This document shows positions 36,323-44,462 of a stretch of 64,000 nucleotides of DNA, piece after piece. Position 1 is the first letter of the stretch, and each line of letters starts with the position of its first letter. The stretch is from the NCBI GenBank assembly GCA_949295065.1, contig CASFJQ010000002.1, positions 55,120 through 119,119 on the forward strand, written 5' to 3'. Made by a program: the position numbers and the translations under genes. The notes below the pieces were generated by a model. The model was given only the letters and a program-made list of their open reading frames with translations. It had not been told where the DNA came from and made no database searches. The DNA comes from an uncultured Parabacteroides sp. (GTDB lineage Bacteria; Bacteroidota; Bacteroidia; Bacteroidales; Tannerellaceae).

Positions 36323-37113
36323 TGAAACGTGTTCTGTCAAAAATTTATTTGTGGATACTTCTGGCTTTCCTGTATGCACCAATATTGATAATAATGATTT
36401 TCTCATTTACGGAAGCCAAAGTATTGGGAAACTGGACAGGCTTTTCGTTAAAGCTATATGAGTCTTTATTTTCGGGAAGTGTGCAGCATTCTCTGTTGAG
36501 TGCAATATGGAATACATTTGCAATAGCCTTGATTGCGTCTGTCGTGTCTACAATATTGGGAAGTCTGGCAGCAGTGGGAATATTTAATTTACGTAACCGT
36601 GCACGTCAAACGGTATCTTTTATGAACAGTATTCCAATTCTGAATTCGGAAATAATTACCGGTATATCTTTGTTCCTGCTTTTTGTAAGTCTGGGAGTTT
36701 CTCAAGGATTTACAACTGTTACACTGGCACATATAACTTTCTGTACTCCATACGTGGTGTTAAGTGTTATGCCTCGTTTGAAACAGATGAATCCGAATAT
36801 TTATGAAGCTGCTCTTGATTTGGGCGCGACACCTTTGCAGGCATTCTGGAAGGTGATACTTCCTGAAATCAAGCCTGGTATGATAAGCGGATTTATACTT
36901 GCTCTGACTCTTTCAATAGATGATTTTGCGATAACTATATTTACTATCGGAAATGAAGGACTTGAAACATTGTCAACCTTTATATATGCAGATGCAAGAA
37001 AGGGAGGTCTGACTCCGGAGTTGCGTCCTTTGTCGACACTGATTTTCGTTGTCGTTCTGTTGTTACTTATTATTATTAACAAACGTGCTGATAAGGCGAA
37101 GCAAATACATTGA
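36322..37113 (+). CDS. potC: Spermidine/putrescine ABC transporter permease PotC
   Basis: A roughly 263-residue permease with six helices and a second EAA loop (EAALDLGATPLQAFWKVILPEIKPGM). It pairs with PotB to form the membrane channel. I chose the ATG at 36322, overlapping the potB stop as TGATG and 9 bases after GAAGGAGG; the GTG one codon earlier is an alternative. Confidence 0.92.
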   Translation: MKRVLSKIYLWILLAFLYAPILIIMIFSFTEAKVLGNWTGFSLKLYESLFSGSVQHSLLSAIWNTFAIALIASVVSTILGSLAAVGIFNLRNRARQTVSFMNSIPILNSEIITGISLFLLFVSLGVSQGFTTVTLAHITFCTPYVVLSVMPRLKQMNPNIYEAALDLGATPLQAFWKVILPEIKPGMISGFILALTLSIDDFAITIFTIGNEGLETLSTFIYADARKGGLTPELRPLSTLIFVVVLLLLIIINKRADKAKQIH

Positions 37114-37116
37114 TAT

Positions 37117-38460
37117 ATGTTGTTCGGACAGTTAAGGATTAAGTTTGGATTAGTATTGTCTCTGTTGGCATTGGTTATGCTGAGCGTTTCCTGTCATAGA
37201 AGTGACGAGGAGAGAAGCAAAATACTTAAAATATATAATTGGGCAGATTATATTGATGAAAGTGTTTTGGATGATTTCAAAGTATGGTATAAAGAACAGA
37301 CAGGTGAAGATATCAGGATAATATATCAAGTGTTTGATATCAACGAGATAATGCTTACGAAAATTGAGCGTGGACATGAGGATTTCGATCTTATATGTCC
37401 TTCGGAATATATTATCGAACGAATGCTTAAGAAGAATCTGCTTTTGCCTATCGACAGGAACTTTGGCTCGACTCCTGATTATATTGGAAATATTTCACCG
37501 TTTATACAGACTCAGCTGAATAAGCTCAGTCAACCTGGAATGAAAACTACAGATTATGCTATTGCTTATATGTGGGGGACAGCTGGTATATTATACAATG
37601 AAAAATATGCGTCAAGAGAAGATGTTTCAAGCTGGAGTTGTTTGTGGAACCCAAGCTATAAGGGAAAGATTTTGATGAAAGAAAGTTATAGAGATGCTTT
37701 CGGTACGGCTGTAATATATGCCAATGCCCAATCTTTGAGGGAAGGTAAAATTACGATTGAAGATATAATGAATAATAACTCGCATGAAGCTGTAGATTTG
37801 GCGGAAAAATATCTGAAAGATATGAAACCAAACATTGCTGGATGGGAAACGGATTTTGGAAAGGAAATGATGACCAAAGAAAAGGCTTGGCTTAATTTTA
37901 CATGGAGTGGAGATGCTGTGTGGTCGATTGAAGAGGCGGCTTCTGTTGGTGTTGATTTGGCATATGTTGTTCCGTCGGAAGGCAGTAATATCTGGTATGA
38001 CGGATGGGCTATTCCTAAATACGCAAGGAATATAAAGGCTGCCAGTTATTTTATGAATTTTCTGTGTCGTCCAGATATTGCAATGCGTAATATGGATGCG
38101 ACTGGATACGTGAGTGCCATTGCATCTGAAGAAATCCTTGAGGCTGGCATTGATACTTCTTTTGTTAAGAAATGTGACTTGACATATTTTTTCGGTAATA
38201 TTCCGGGAGTAGATAGTGTAAATGTAAATCCGGCACTTTATCCGGATAAATCAGTGGTGGAACGATGTGCGATGATTAGAGATTTTGGCAGTGACACTGA
38301 ATATGTTCTTGAAATGTGGAGCCATGTCAAGGGAGATAATTTGAATATTGGAATACTTATTCTTATATTTGCTGTATTCGGTGTTTTGTTTATTTTGTCT
38401 GTTTATAAAAGATATATTAGATATAAGCAAAATAAACGTCATCGTCGTCGTAAGTGGTAA
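37117..38460 (+). CDS. potD: Polyamine-binding lipoprotein PotD with C-terminal membrane anchor
   Basis: A 447-residue substrate-binding protein of the PotD/PotF type (IYNWADYIDESVLDDF is the characteristic opening of the mature domain). The signal peptide ends in a lipobox LSVSC with Cys26, so the N-terminus should be lipidated. Unusually the binding domain is followed by a hydrophobic helix (about residues 411-430) and a strongly basic tail (KRHRRRK), which would place the C-terminus in the cytoplasm. The protein could thus be fixed at both ends. The gene follows potC by three bases. Confidence 0.9.
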   Translation: MLFGQLRIKFGLVLSLLALVMLSVSCHRSDEERSKILKIYNWADYIDESVLDDFKVWYKEQTGEDIRIIYQVFDINEIMLTKIERGHEDFDLICPSEYIIERMLKKNLLLPIDRNFGSTPDYIGNISPFIQTQLNKLSQPGMKTTDYAIAYMWGTAGILYNEKYASREDVSSWSCLWNPSYKGKILMKESYRDAFGTAVIYANAQSLREGKITIEDIMNNNSHEAVDLAEKYLKDMKPNIAGWETDFGKEMMTKEKAWLNFTWSGDAVWSIEEAASVGVDLAYVVPSEGSNIWYDGWAIPKYARNIKAASYFMNFLCRPDIAMRNMDATGYVSAIASEEILEAGIDTSFVKKCDLTYFFGNIPGVDSVNVNPALYPDKSVVERCAMIRDFGSDTEYVLEMWSHVKGDNLNIGILILIFAVFGVLFILSVYKRYIRYKQNKRHRRRKW

Positions 38461-38477
38461 TTTTAGGAGGTACTATT

Positions 38478-39101
38478 ATGGGAGAGATTCGTAATGTAAT
38501 CTTTGATTTCGGAGGAGTATTGATAAATATAACTCGCAACAGATGGATTGAGGCATTCAAAGAACTGGGAGTTACCAGTATTTGGGAAAATATGATGTCA
38601 ACATCTTATCAGCATAAGGAACTGTATATGCAGTTGGAATTGGGTAATATTTCGACTGCGGCGTTTCGTGCTGGTATTCGTCGTCTGACTACTAAGGAAA
38701 TTACAGATGAAGAGATTGATAAAGCTTGGATATCCATGCTTGGTGAAATACCGGAGTATAAATTGGATTTGATTTTGAAGCTTAGGGAAAAATATCATAT
38801 TTGTTTGCTGAGCAATACAAATATCCTGCATTGGGAATGGGCAGAGAAAAACAGTTTTGTCTATCACAATCATAGGGCTGAGGATTTTTTTGACCGAATT
38901 TATCTGTCATATAAATTACACATGCAGAAACCAGACCTTGAAATTTTCCAATATGTATTGGATGATGCGGGTATGAAGGCTGAGGAAACATTGTTTTTGG
39001 ACGATGCATTAGTCAATTGTCGAGCAGCGGAAAAATTGGGTATAAGAACATATACTCCGGAAGCGGATGAGGATTGGTCTCATGTATTTGATAACTTGTA
39101 A
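38478..39101 (+). CDS. HAD-superfamily hydrolase (YihX-like)
   Basis: A 207-residue HAD phosphatase of subfamily IA: motif I is VIFDFGGVLI (the nucleophile Asp present, with Gly in place of the second Asp, as in YihX-type sugar phosphatases), motif II LLSNTN, motif IV LFLDDALVNCRAAEKLGI. The substrate is probably a small sugar phosphate, but this is inference. The ATG at 38478 is preceded by TTAGGAGG, while the upstream GTG at 38454 lies inside potD, so I chose the former. It follows potD by 17 bases and may be the fifth gene of that transcript. Confidence 0.85.
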   Translation: MGEIRNVIFDFGGVLINITRNRWIEAFKELGVTSIWENMMSTSYQHKELYMQLELGNISTAAFRAGIRRLTTKEITDEEIDKAWISMLGEIPEYKLDLILKLREKYHICLLSNTNILHWEWAEKNSFVYHNHRAEDFFDRIYLSYKLHMQKPDLEIFQYVLDDAGMKAEETLFLDDALVNCRAAEKLGIRTYTPEADEDWSHVFDNL

Positions 39102-39113
39102 TATATTGTTGAT

Positions 39114-39623
39114 ATGTTTCCTGTTAATGAACATCATTTTTTCTACGAATCACCCATTGGGACGATATTGTTGTCTTTTAAAAATGAGGCATTGCAAGGT
39201 CTTTGGTTTGATGGTCAGAAATATTATGCTTCGAAGCTGGGGAATAATTCATTGCTGGGTTTGTATCCTGTAACAAAAAAAGTTGTTCGATGGCTGGATT
39301 TGTATTTTTCTGGTGATTCTCCTGAAATTGATTTCCCATTGTTTTTTGATGATACTGATTTTAGGATGAAAGTGTGGAAGATGCTTGAAACTATTCCATA
39401 TGGAAATGTTGTCACTTATTCAGAATTGGCTTCTTCTATATTTAGTGAACTGCATGCGAGGAATATGGCAAGAGCTATAGGTGGTGCTGTTGGGCATAAT
39501 CCAATATCAATCATTGTTCCGTGTCATCGAGTTGTGGGAACAAAAGATAAGCTGACAGGGTATGCTGGCGGTTTATGGCGTAAATCATATTTGTTGAACT
39601 TGGAAAAATCTTTTTTGAAATAA
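39114..39623 (+). CDS. ogt: Methylated-DNA-protein cysteine methyltransferase (Ogt type)
   Basis: A 169-residue DNA repair protein that removes alkyl groups from O6-alkylguanine by transferring them to its own cysteine. The active site is IVPCHRVVG, preceded by the helix-turn-helix segment (IPYGNVVTYSELA, ARAIGGAVGHNP) and followed by GYAGGLWRKSYLLNLE. It lacks the Ada N-terminal zinc domain. It starts 12 bases after the HAD gene. Confidence 0.93.
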   Translation: MFPVNEHHFFYESPIGTILLSFKNEALQGLWFDGQKYYASKLGNNSLLGLYPVTKKVVRWLDLYFSGDSPEIDFPLFFDDTDFRMKVWKMLETIPYGNVVTYSELASSIFSELHARNMARAIGGAVGHNPISIIVPCHRVVGTKDKLTGYAGGLWRKSYLLNLEKSFLK

Positions 39624-39685
39624 TTTACATATAGATGGGAGGAAAAGATTATATTACCTCGTCTATATTAATTAATGTATATTGT

Positions 39686-40561
39686 ATGAAAGGTATAGTG
39701 TTAGCCGGTGGTTCTGGAACAAGATTGTATCCAATTACCAAAGGAGTTTCAAAACAATTGTTGCCAATTTTTGATAAGCCTATGATTTATTATCCTATTT
39801 CAGTGCTTATGCTGGCAGGGATAAGAGATATCCTCATTATATCAACACCTCAGGATTTGCCTGGATTCAAACGCCTTTTAGGTAATGGCTCTGATTTTGG
39901 CGTTAAGTTTGAATATGCGGAACAGCCTTCTCCTGACGGTTTGGCTCAAGCATTTATTATAGGAGAGGAATTTATTGGAAAAGATTCTGTGTGCCTGGTT
40001 TTAGGTGATAATATTTTTTATGGGCAGAGCTTTACTTCCATGCTTGAGAATAGTGTGAAAACTGTTGAGAAAGAAGGAAAGGCGACAGTTTTTGGCTATT
40101 ACGTAACAGATCCGGAGAGATATGGGGTTGCAGAATTTGATACTGAAGGAAATGTATTAAGTATTGAAGAGAAACCGAAAGTGCCAAAATCAAATTATGC
40201 AGTGGTCGGATTGTATTTTTATCCTAACAGTGTTGTTGAAATTGCCAAGAATATAAGACCCTCTGAAAGAGGTGAGCTGGAAATAACTACAGTTAACCAG
40301 AAGTATTTGGCAATGTCATCATTGAAAGTCCAGCTTTTGGGTAGGGGGTTTGCCTGGTTGGATACAGGAACACATGATTCATTGTCTGAGGCTTCAACCT
40401 TTATAGAAGTCATAGAAAAAAGGCAAGGTCTTAAAGTTGCATGTTTGGAAGAAATATCTTATAATAAAGGTTGGATTGACTCTAAAAAGTTAGAAAAACT
40501 TGCTGAACAGTTGTCTAAAAATCAATATGGACAATATCTGTTGAAGTTATTGAAAAAATGA
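39686..40561 (+). CDS. rmlA: Glucose-1-phosphate thymidylyltransferase
   Basis: A 291-residue nucleotidyltransferase making dTDP-glucose from dTTP and glucose 1-phosphate, the first step to dTDP-rhamnose. The signature is [32 protein letters not shown]. The ATG at 39686 begins directly at this motif; an in-frame ATG at 39635 would add 17 residues without family support. The genes for the next steps (rmlB, rmlC, rmlD) are not nearby, although they normally form one operon. Confidence 0.93.
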   Translation: MKGIVLAGGSGTRLYPITKGVSKQLLPIFDKPMIYYPISVLMLAGIRDILIISTPQDLPGFKRLLGNGSDFGVKFEYAEQPSPDGLAQAFIIGEEFIGKDSVCLVLGDNIFYGQSFTSMLENSVKTVEKEGKATVFGYYVTDPERYGVAEFDTEGNVLSIEEKPKVPKSNYAVVGLYFYPNSVVEIAKNIRPSERGELEITTVNQKYLAMSSLKVQLLGRGFAWLDTGTHDSLSEASTFIEVIEKRQGLKVACLEEISYNKGWIDSKKLEKLAEQLSKNQYGQYLLKLLKK

Positions 40562-40652
40562 GTGTTAGTAATTAGATATGTTCTGTGAATACATGGAATA
40601 ACTATATTTTTATCTTGTTTTTTTTCGTTTTTTTGAACAAAATTGATTTGAG

Positions 40653-40684
40653 TTTGTTTTAATAGCAAAAGGAATGTATTTTTG
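40653..40684 (+). promoter_or_regulatory. Consensus promoter for the OmpA-family gene
   Basis: TTTG at 40653-40656, a 20-base spacer, and TATTTTTG at 40677-40684 match the Bacteroides housekeeping promoter in both elements and spacing. The leader would be about 50 bases. Confidence 0.85.
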
Positions 40685-40740
40685 TTCCAATAATTATGGT
40701 TACATTAATATGTGAAAATGTTATTTAAATTTTAAGTTAT

Positions 40741-41883
40741 ATGAAAATCAAAGCATTACTTTTAGCATTGTTGTCAGGGTGTATAGTTAGTGTATCTGCC
40801 CAGGAATTCCAGCCTCAGGTTGGTTTTAGTACCGAAAAAGGATACAAGACAAATTTTAAGAAGAATAAAGCAAAAGATAATTGGTTTATTTCTGTTGCTG
40901 GTGGCGCAAGTATTTTATTGGGAGACCAGAATGGAAATGCAGATTTCGGAAATCGTTTGAATTTTGCTCCACAGTTATCTTTTGGTAAGTGGTTCAATCC
41001 TTATTTAGGATTCCGTACTCAGTTTAATGGAGGAGTTCTGCACGGCTTCGAAGGTGAAGAAGCATATATGCAGCATAATAAATATTTTGCAGCGCATGTT
41101 GATTTGTTGTGGGATGTTACAAATTTTTGGGCTCCATATAATGAAAAGAAAGTGTTCCGTTTGATTCCTTGGGTAGGTTTTGGTTATGCTCAGCGTTTTG
41201 AAACAAAAGAAGCTTTTGAACGTCCAAGAACAGAATCTCCTACATTGAATGCCGGTATCTTGATGGCTTTCCGTTTGAGCAAACGTGTTGACATAACATT
41301 AGAAGCTCAGGGTTCTTTGTTGAATGAAGAATTCAACCGTGTTTCAATGTATCACTTGACAGACGGTATTGCTCAGGTTAGTGCCGGTTTGAACTTTAAA
41401 CTTGGTAAGACAGACTTTGAAGTGTTGGAACCAATGGACTATGCATTGTTAAATGACTTGAACAATCAGATTAACGCTTTACGTGCAGAAAATGATGAAT
41501 TGAGCAAACGTCCTGAATCTTGTCCAGAATGTAAGGAAACAGTTACAGAAGTTGTTAATAATGTAATTGATAATATTGTATTCTTCCGAATCAATAGCTC
41601 TAAGATTGATAAGAATCAGCAGATTAATATCTACAACACTGCAGAATATATGAAAGAAAACAATACACCTATCAAGGTTATTGGTTATGCAGATAAGAAA
41701 ACAGGTAAGGCTGATTACAATATGAAACTTTCTGAAAAACGTGCAAAAGCCGTTGCTAAAGAATTGATGGAAAAATATGGTATTCCTTCTGAACAGATTT
41801 CTGTAGAATGGAAAGGTTGTGATGAACAACCATACGATGAAAACAACTGGAACCGAGTTGTTATCATGAGAGCAAACAATTAA
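40741..41883 (+). CDS. OmpA-family outer membrane protein
   Basis: A 380-residue protein with a signal peptide (ending VSVSA before QEF), an N-terminal beta-barrel of about 200 residues (many short strands with aromatic ends, such as WFNPYLGFRTQF), a short helical linker with a Cys pair in SCPECKE, and a C-terminal OmpA domain (NIVFFRINSSKIDKNQ, VIGYADKKTGKADYNMKLSEKRA) that binds peptidoglycan. It ties the outer membrane to the wall. The full-consensus promoter and strong terminator suggest high expression, as for the major OmpA-like proteins of Bacteroidales. Confidence 0.92.
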   Translation: MKIKALLLALLSGCIVSVSAQEFQPQVGFSTEKGYKTNFKKNKAKDNWFISVAGGASILLGDQNGNADFGNRLNFAPQLSFGKWFNPYLGFRTQFNGGVLHGFEGEEAYMQHNKYFAAHVDLLWDVTNFWAPYNEKKVFRLIPWVGFGYAQRFETKEAFERPRTESPTLNAGILMAFRLSKRVDITLEAQGSLLNEEFNRVSMYHLTDGIAQVSAGLNFKLGKTDFEVLEPMDYALLNDLNNQINALRAENDELSKRPESCPECKETVTEVVNNVIDNIVFFRINSSKIDKNQQINIYNTAEYMKENNTPIKVIGYADKKTGKADYNMKLSEKRAKAVAKELMEKYGIPSEQISVEWKGCDEQPYDENNWNRVVIMRANN

Positions 41884-41910
41884 TTTGAATATTTTTTAAT
41901 CTAAATATAA

Positions 41911-41945
41911 GAGGCTGCATAAGTTGATGCAGCCTTTTATTTTTA
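41911..41945 (+). terminator. Terminator after the OmpA-family gene
   Basis: GGCTGCAT at 41913-41920 and ATGCAGCC at 41927-41934 form an 8-base stem, followed by TTTTATTTTTAT. Confidence 0.85.
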
Positions 41946-41957
41946 TAATATAATTCA

Positions 41958-41965
41958 TATATTTG
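41958..41965 (+). promoter_or_regulatory. Promoter -7 element for the sugar transferase gene
   Basis: TATATTTG matches TAnnTTTG, 21 bases before the ATG at 41987. No clear -33 element. Confidence 0.5.
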
Positions 41966-41986
41966 TGAAAATTAAAATCACAAATA

Positions 41987-43387
41987 ATGGAAACGAATAA
42001 CAAGTATGGCTATTTAATTCGCTGGCTTATAGGTGTGGGTGATATGATTATCCTAAACTTTGTGTTTCTTTTAATATGCAATATGTTAGGAGGCAGAGGT
42101 CTGCATTTTATTTATCATAGCCTTAGAGAAGTGATTTTGTTATTGAATTTTTCTTATTTTCTTTCTTTATATTTTGTTCCTATACAACTGCATAAATCTG
42201 TTGTATTTATAGATAAGATAGTTCAGAGGGCAGTTTCATTAGTTACCATATTAATATTTTTGTTTGCAACATGTCTGATGTTTCTTAATGTTGGTAATGT
42301 TTTAGCTAGTTTTATATTAGTTTATTATTATATATCAGTGGTTTTACTTATATCTCTTTGGAGAGTTTTTGTCCGTATAATTTTAAAGTGGTATAGAAGA
42401 AAAGGTTATAATTTTAAGAAAGTCATAATTGTTGGTGCTGGGAAAAATGGTATGGATTTGTACCGTGTGATGAAAGATGATTTATCATATGGATTTAATA
42501 TTTTGGGATTTTTTGATGATAATCCAGAATTAAAGAAAACTCTTCCTAACCTTTTAGGGACAACTTCAGAAGTCGAGGAATTTGCGTTAGCTCATGACAT
42601 TGATGAGATATATTGTACACTACCAGGAACAAATGACGAGAAAATAGTTCGTATGCTTAATTTTTCAGAAAAGCATATGATTAGATTTTTTATTGTTCCG
42701 GAATTTTATAGAAATTTGAAGAAAAGCCTTGTTATGGAAGTTATGGAGTCTGTTCCATTGCTTACGGTAAGGCGTGAACCATTGCAAGCTGTTTATAATA
42801 GAGCGTTGAAGAGAACATTTGATATTGTGTTTTCATTAGCAATTCTTTTAACAGTTTTCCCTATATTATATATAATAATAGGAGCACTTATCAAATTAAG
42901 TTCTCCTGGACCTATTTTATTTAAACAGAAAAGGACAGGACTTTATGGTAGAGATTTTGAGTGTTATAAATTCAGAACTATGAAGGTAAATGCTGAGGCA
43001 GACACAATGCAAGCGGTTAAGGATGATCCGAGAAAAACAAAGATAGGAAGTTTCTTAAGAAAAACTAATTTGGATGAATTTCCGCAATTTATTAATGTAC
43101 TGTTGGGAGATATGTCTGTTGTAGGACCTCGTCCTCATATGCTTAAACATACAGAGGAATACTCTGCCTTGATTGATAAATATATGATTCGTCATTTGGT
43201 TAAGCCTGGTATAACTGGTTGGGCTCAGGTAACAGGTTACAGAGGAGAAACAAAAACATTGGAACAGATGGAAGGACGTGTCAAACGTGATGTTTGGTAT
43301 ATTGAGAATTGGACTTTCTTTCTTGATTTGAAGATTATAGTTGTTACTTTATTGAATATGCTAAGGGGTGAAAAGAATGCATATTGA
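41987..43387 (+). CDS. Undecaprenyl-phosphate sugar phosphotransferase (WcaJ type)
   Basis: A 466-residue polyisoprenyl-phosphate hexose-1-phosphate transferase. It has four N-terminal membrane helices, a Rossmann-like middle domain (KVIIVGAGKNGMDLYRVM), one further helix, and the catalytic domain with KRTFDIVFSL, SPGPILFKQKRTG, FRTMK and the closing VVGPRPH...KPGITGWAQV. It loads the first sugar, usually glucose 1-phosphate, onto the lipid carrier for capsule or exopolysaccharide synthesis. No glycosyltransferase cluster follows, so it is an orphan initiating enzyme here. Confidence 0.92.
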   Translation: METNNKYGYLIRWLIGVGDMIILNFVFLLICNMLGGRGLHFIYHSLREVILLLNFSYFLSLYFVPIQLHKSVVFIDKIVQRAVSLVTILIFLFATCLMFLNVGNVLASFILVYYYISVVLLISLWRVFVRIILKWYRRKGYNFKKVIIVGAGKNGMDLYRVMKDDLSYGFNILGFFDDNPELKKTLPNLLGTTSEVEEFALAHDIDEIYCTLPGTNDEKIVRMLNFSEKHMIRFFIVPEFYRNLKKSLVMEVMESVPLLTVRREPLQAVYNRALKRTFDIVFSLAILLTVFPILYIIIGALIKLSSPGPILFKQKRTGLYGRDFECYKFRTMKVNAEADTMQAVKDDPRKTKIGSFLRKTNLDEFPQFINVLLGDMSVVGPRPHMLKHTEEYSALIDKYMIRHLVKPGITGWAQVTGYRGETKTLEQMEGRVKRDVWYIENWTFFLDLKIIVVTLLNMLRGEKNAY

Positions 43388-43426
43388 TTTTAAAATAACA
43401 TAATGTTTTTGCACACTTCTTGATGA

Positions 43427-43460
43427 TTTGTGTAGTTTATGCCTTTTTTTTATATCTTTG
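43427..43460 (+). promoter_or_regulatory. Promoter immediately before ruvX
   Basis: TTTG at 43427-43430 and TATCTTTG at 43453-43460 are 22 bases apart. The -7 element ends only five bases before the ruvX ATG at 43466, so transcription would start at or next to the start codon. Confidence 0.6.
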
Positions 43461-43465
43461 TGCCG

Positions 43466-43888
43466 ATGGGACGAATAATTTCAATAGACTACGGTAGAAA
43501 ACGAACAGGTTTGGCAGCAAGTGATACATTGCAAATGATTGCAAATGGTCTTACAACTTTGCCGAGTGGAGAAGTTGTAAACTTTTTGTCAGAATATGTC
43601 AAAAAAGAACCAGTTGATGTGTTTGTTGTTGGCTTACCTAAACAAATGAACAACGAGCCTTCAGAGAATATGAAGTATGTGGAGGCTTTTGTTACTCACC
43701 TGAAGAGAGTTATACCTGAAATTCCAGTAGAATATTATGACGAACGTTTCACTTCAGTGTTGGCTCATAAAGCTATGCTTGAAGGTGGACTGAAGAAGAA
43801 GAAACGTCAGGACAAGGCATTGGTCGATGAGATAAGTGCGGTAATAATTCTGCAGGAATACTTGGAAAGTAAGAAATTCAAATTTTAG
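43466..43888 (+). CDS. ruvX: Putative pre-16S rRNA nuclease / Holliday junction resolvase (YqgF)
   Basis: A 140-residue RNase H-fold nuclease. Motifs: [15 protein letters not shown] (first catalytic Asp), [22 protein letters not shown] (Glu) and [17 protein letters not shown] (last Asp). YqgF matures the 5' end of 16S rRNA and has been proposed to resolve Holliday junctions. The ATG at 43466 gives the family start ([10 protein letters not shown]); an ATG nine codons earlier would overlap the promoter. It is probably co-transcribed with def. Confidence 0.9.
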   Translation: MGRIISIDYGRKRTGLAASDTLQMIANGLTTLPSGEVVNFLSEYVKKEPVDVFVVGLPKQMNNEPSENMKYVEAFVTHLKRVIPEIPVEYYDERFTSVLAHKAMLEGGLKKKKRQDKALVDEISAVIILQEYLESKKFKF

Positions 43889-43895
43889 TATAGAT

Positions 43896-44453
43896 ATGAT
43901 TTTACCAGTATATTTATATGGACAGCCTGTTTTGAGAAAAGAGGCTGAAGAAGTTCAAAAGGATTATCCTGAATTGAAGCAATTGGTTGCCAATATGTAT
44001 GAAACAATGTATAATGCTGATGGTGTAGGATTGGCTGCACCTCAGGTTGGTTTATCATTGAGACTATTGGTGATTGATGCTGACGTTATAGGAGATGATT
44101 ATCCGGAATGCAAAGGCTTCAAGAAAACAATGATTAATCCAGTATTCTTGGAGAAAAGTGAGGAAACTGTTGCAATGGAAGAAGGATGTTTGAGTTTGCC
44201 GGGAATTCATGAAAAAGTTTCACGTTCAGTAAGAATAAGAGTGAAATATTTTGATGAAAACTGGGTAGAACATGATGAAGTGTTTGAAAAATATGCCGCA
44301 AGAGTTGTTCAACATGAGTGTGAACATCTGGGTGGACATGTCTTTATAGACAATGTTTCTGCAATTCGTCGTCAGTTGAATAAGAGCAAGTTGAATAATA
44401 TTATAAAAGGTGCAGTTCGTTGTTCATATAGAGCAAAAGCTGTAGGTAAGTAA
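43896..44453 (+). CDS. def: Peptide deformylase
   Basis: A 185-residue metalloenzyme that removes the formyl group from new proteins. All three motifs are present: [20 protein letters not shown] (with the metal-binding Cys) and QHECEHLGG, which has the HExxH zinc/iron ligands. The residue before the second His is Glu instead of the usual Asp, a conservative change. The gene starts seven bases after ruvX and is followed after nine bases by the acyl-CoA enzyme gene. Confidence 0.95.
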   Translation: MILPVYLYGQPVLRKEAEEVQKDYPELKQLVANMYETMYNADGVGLAAPQVGLSLRLLVIDADVIGDDYPECKGFKKTMINPVFLEKSEETVAMEEGCLSLPGIHEKVSRSVRIRVKYFDENWVEHDEVFEKYAARVVQHECEHLGGHVFIDNVSAIRRQLNKSKLNNIIKGAVRCSYRAKAVGK

Positions 44454-44462
44454 TTTAGAATT

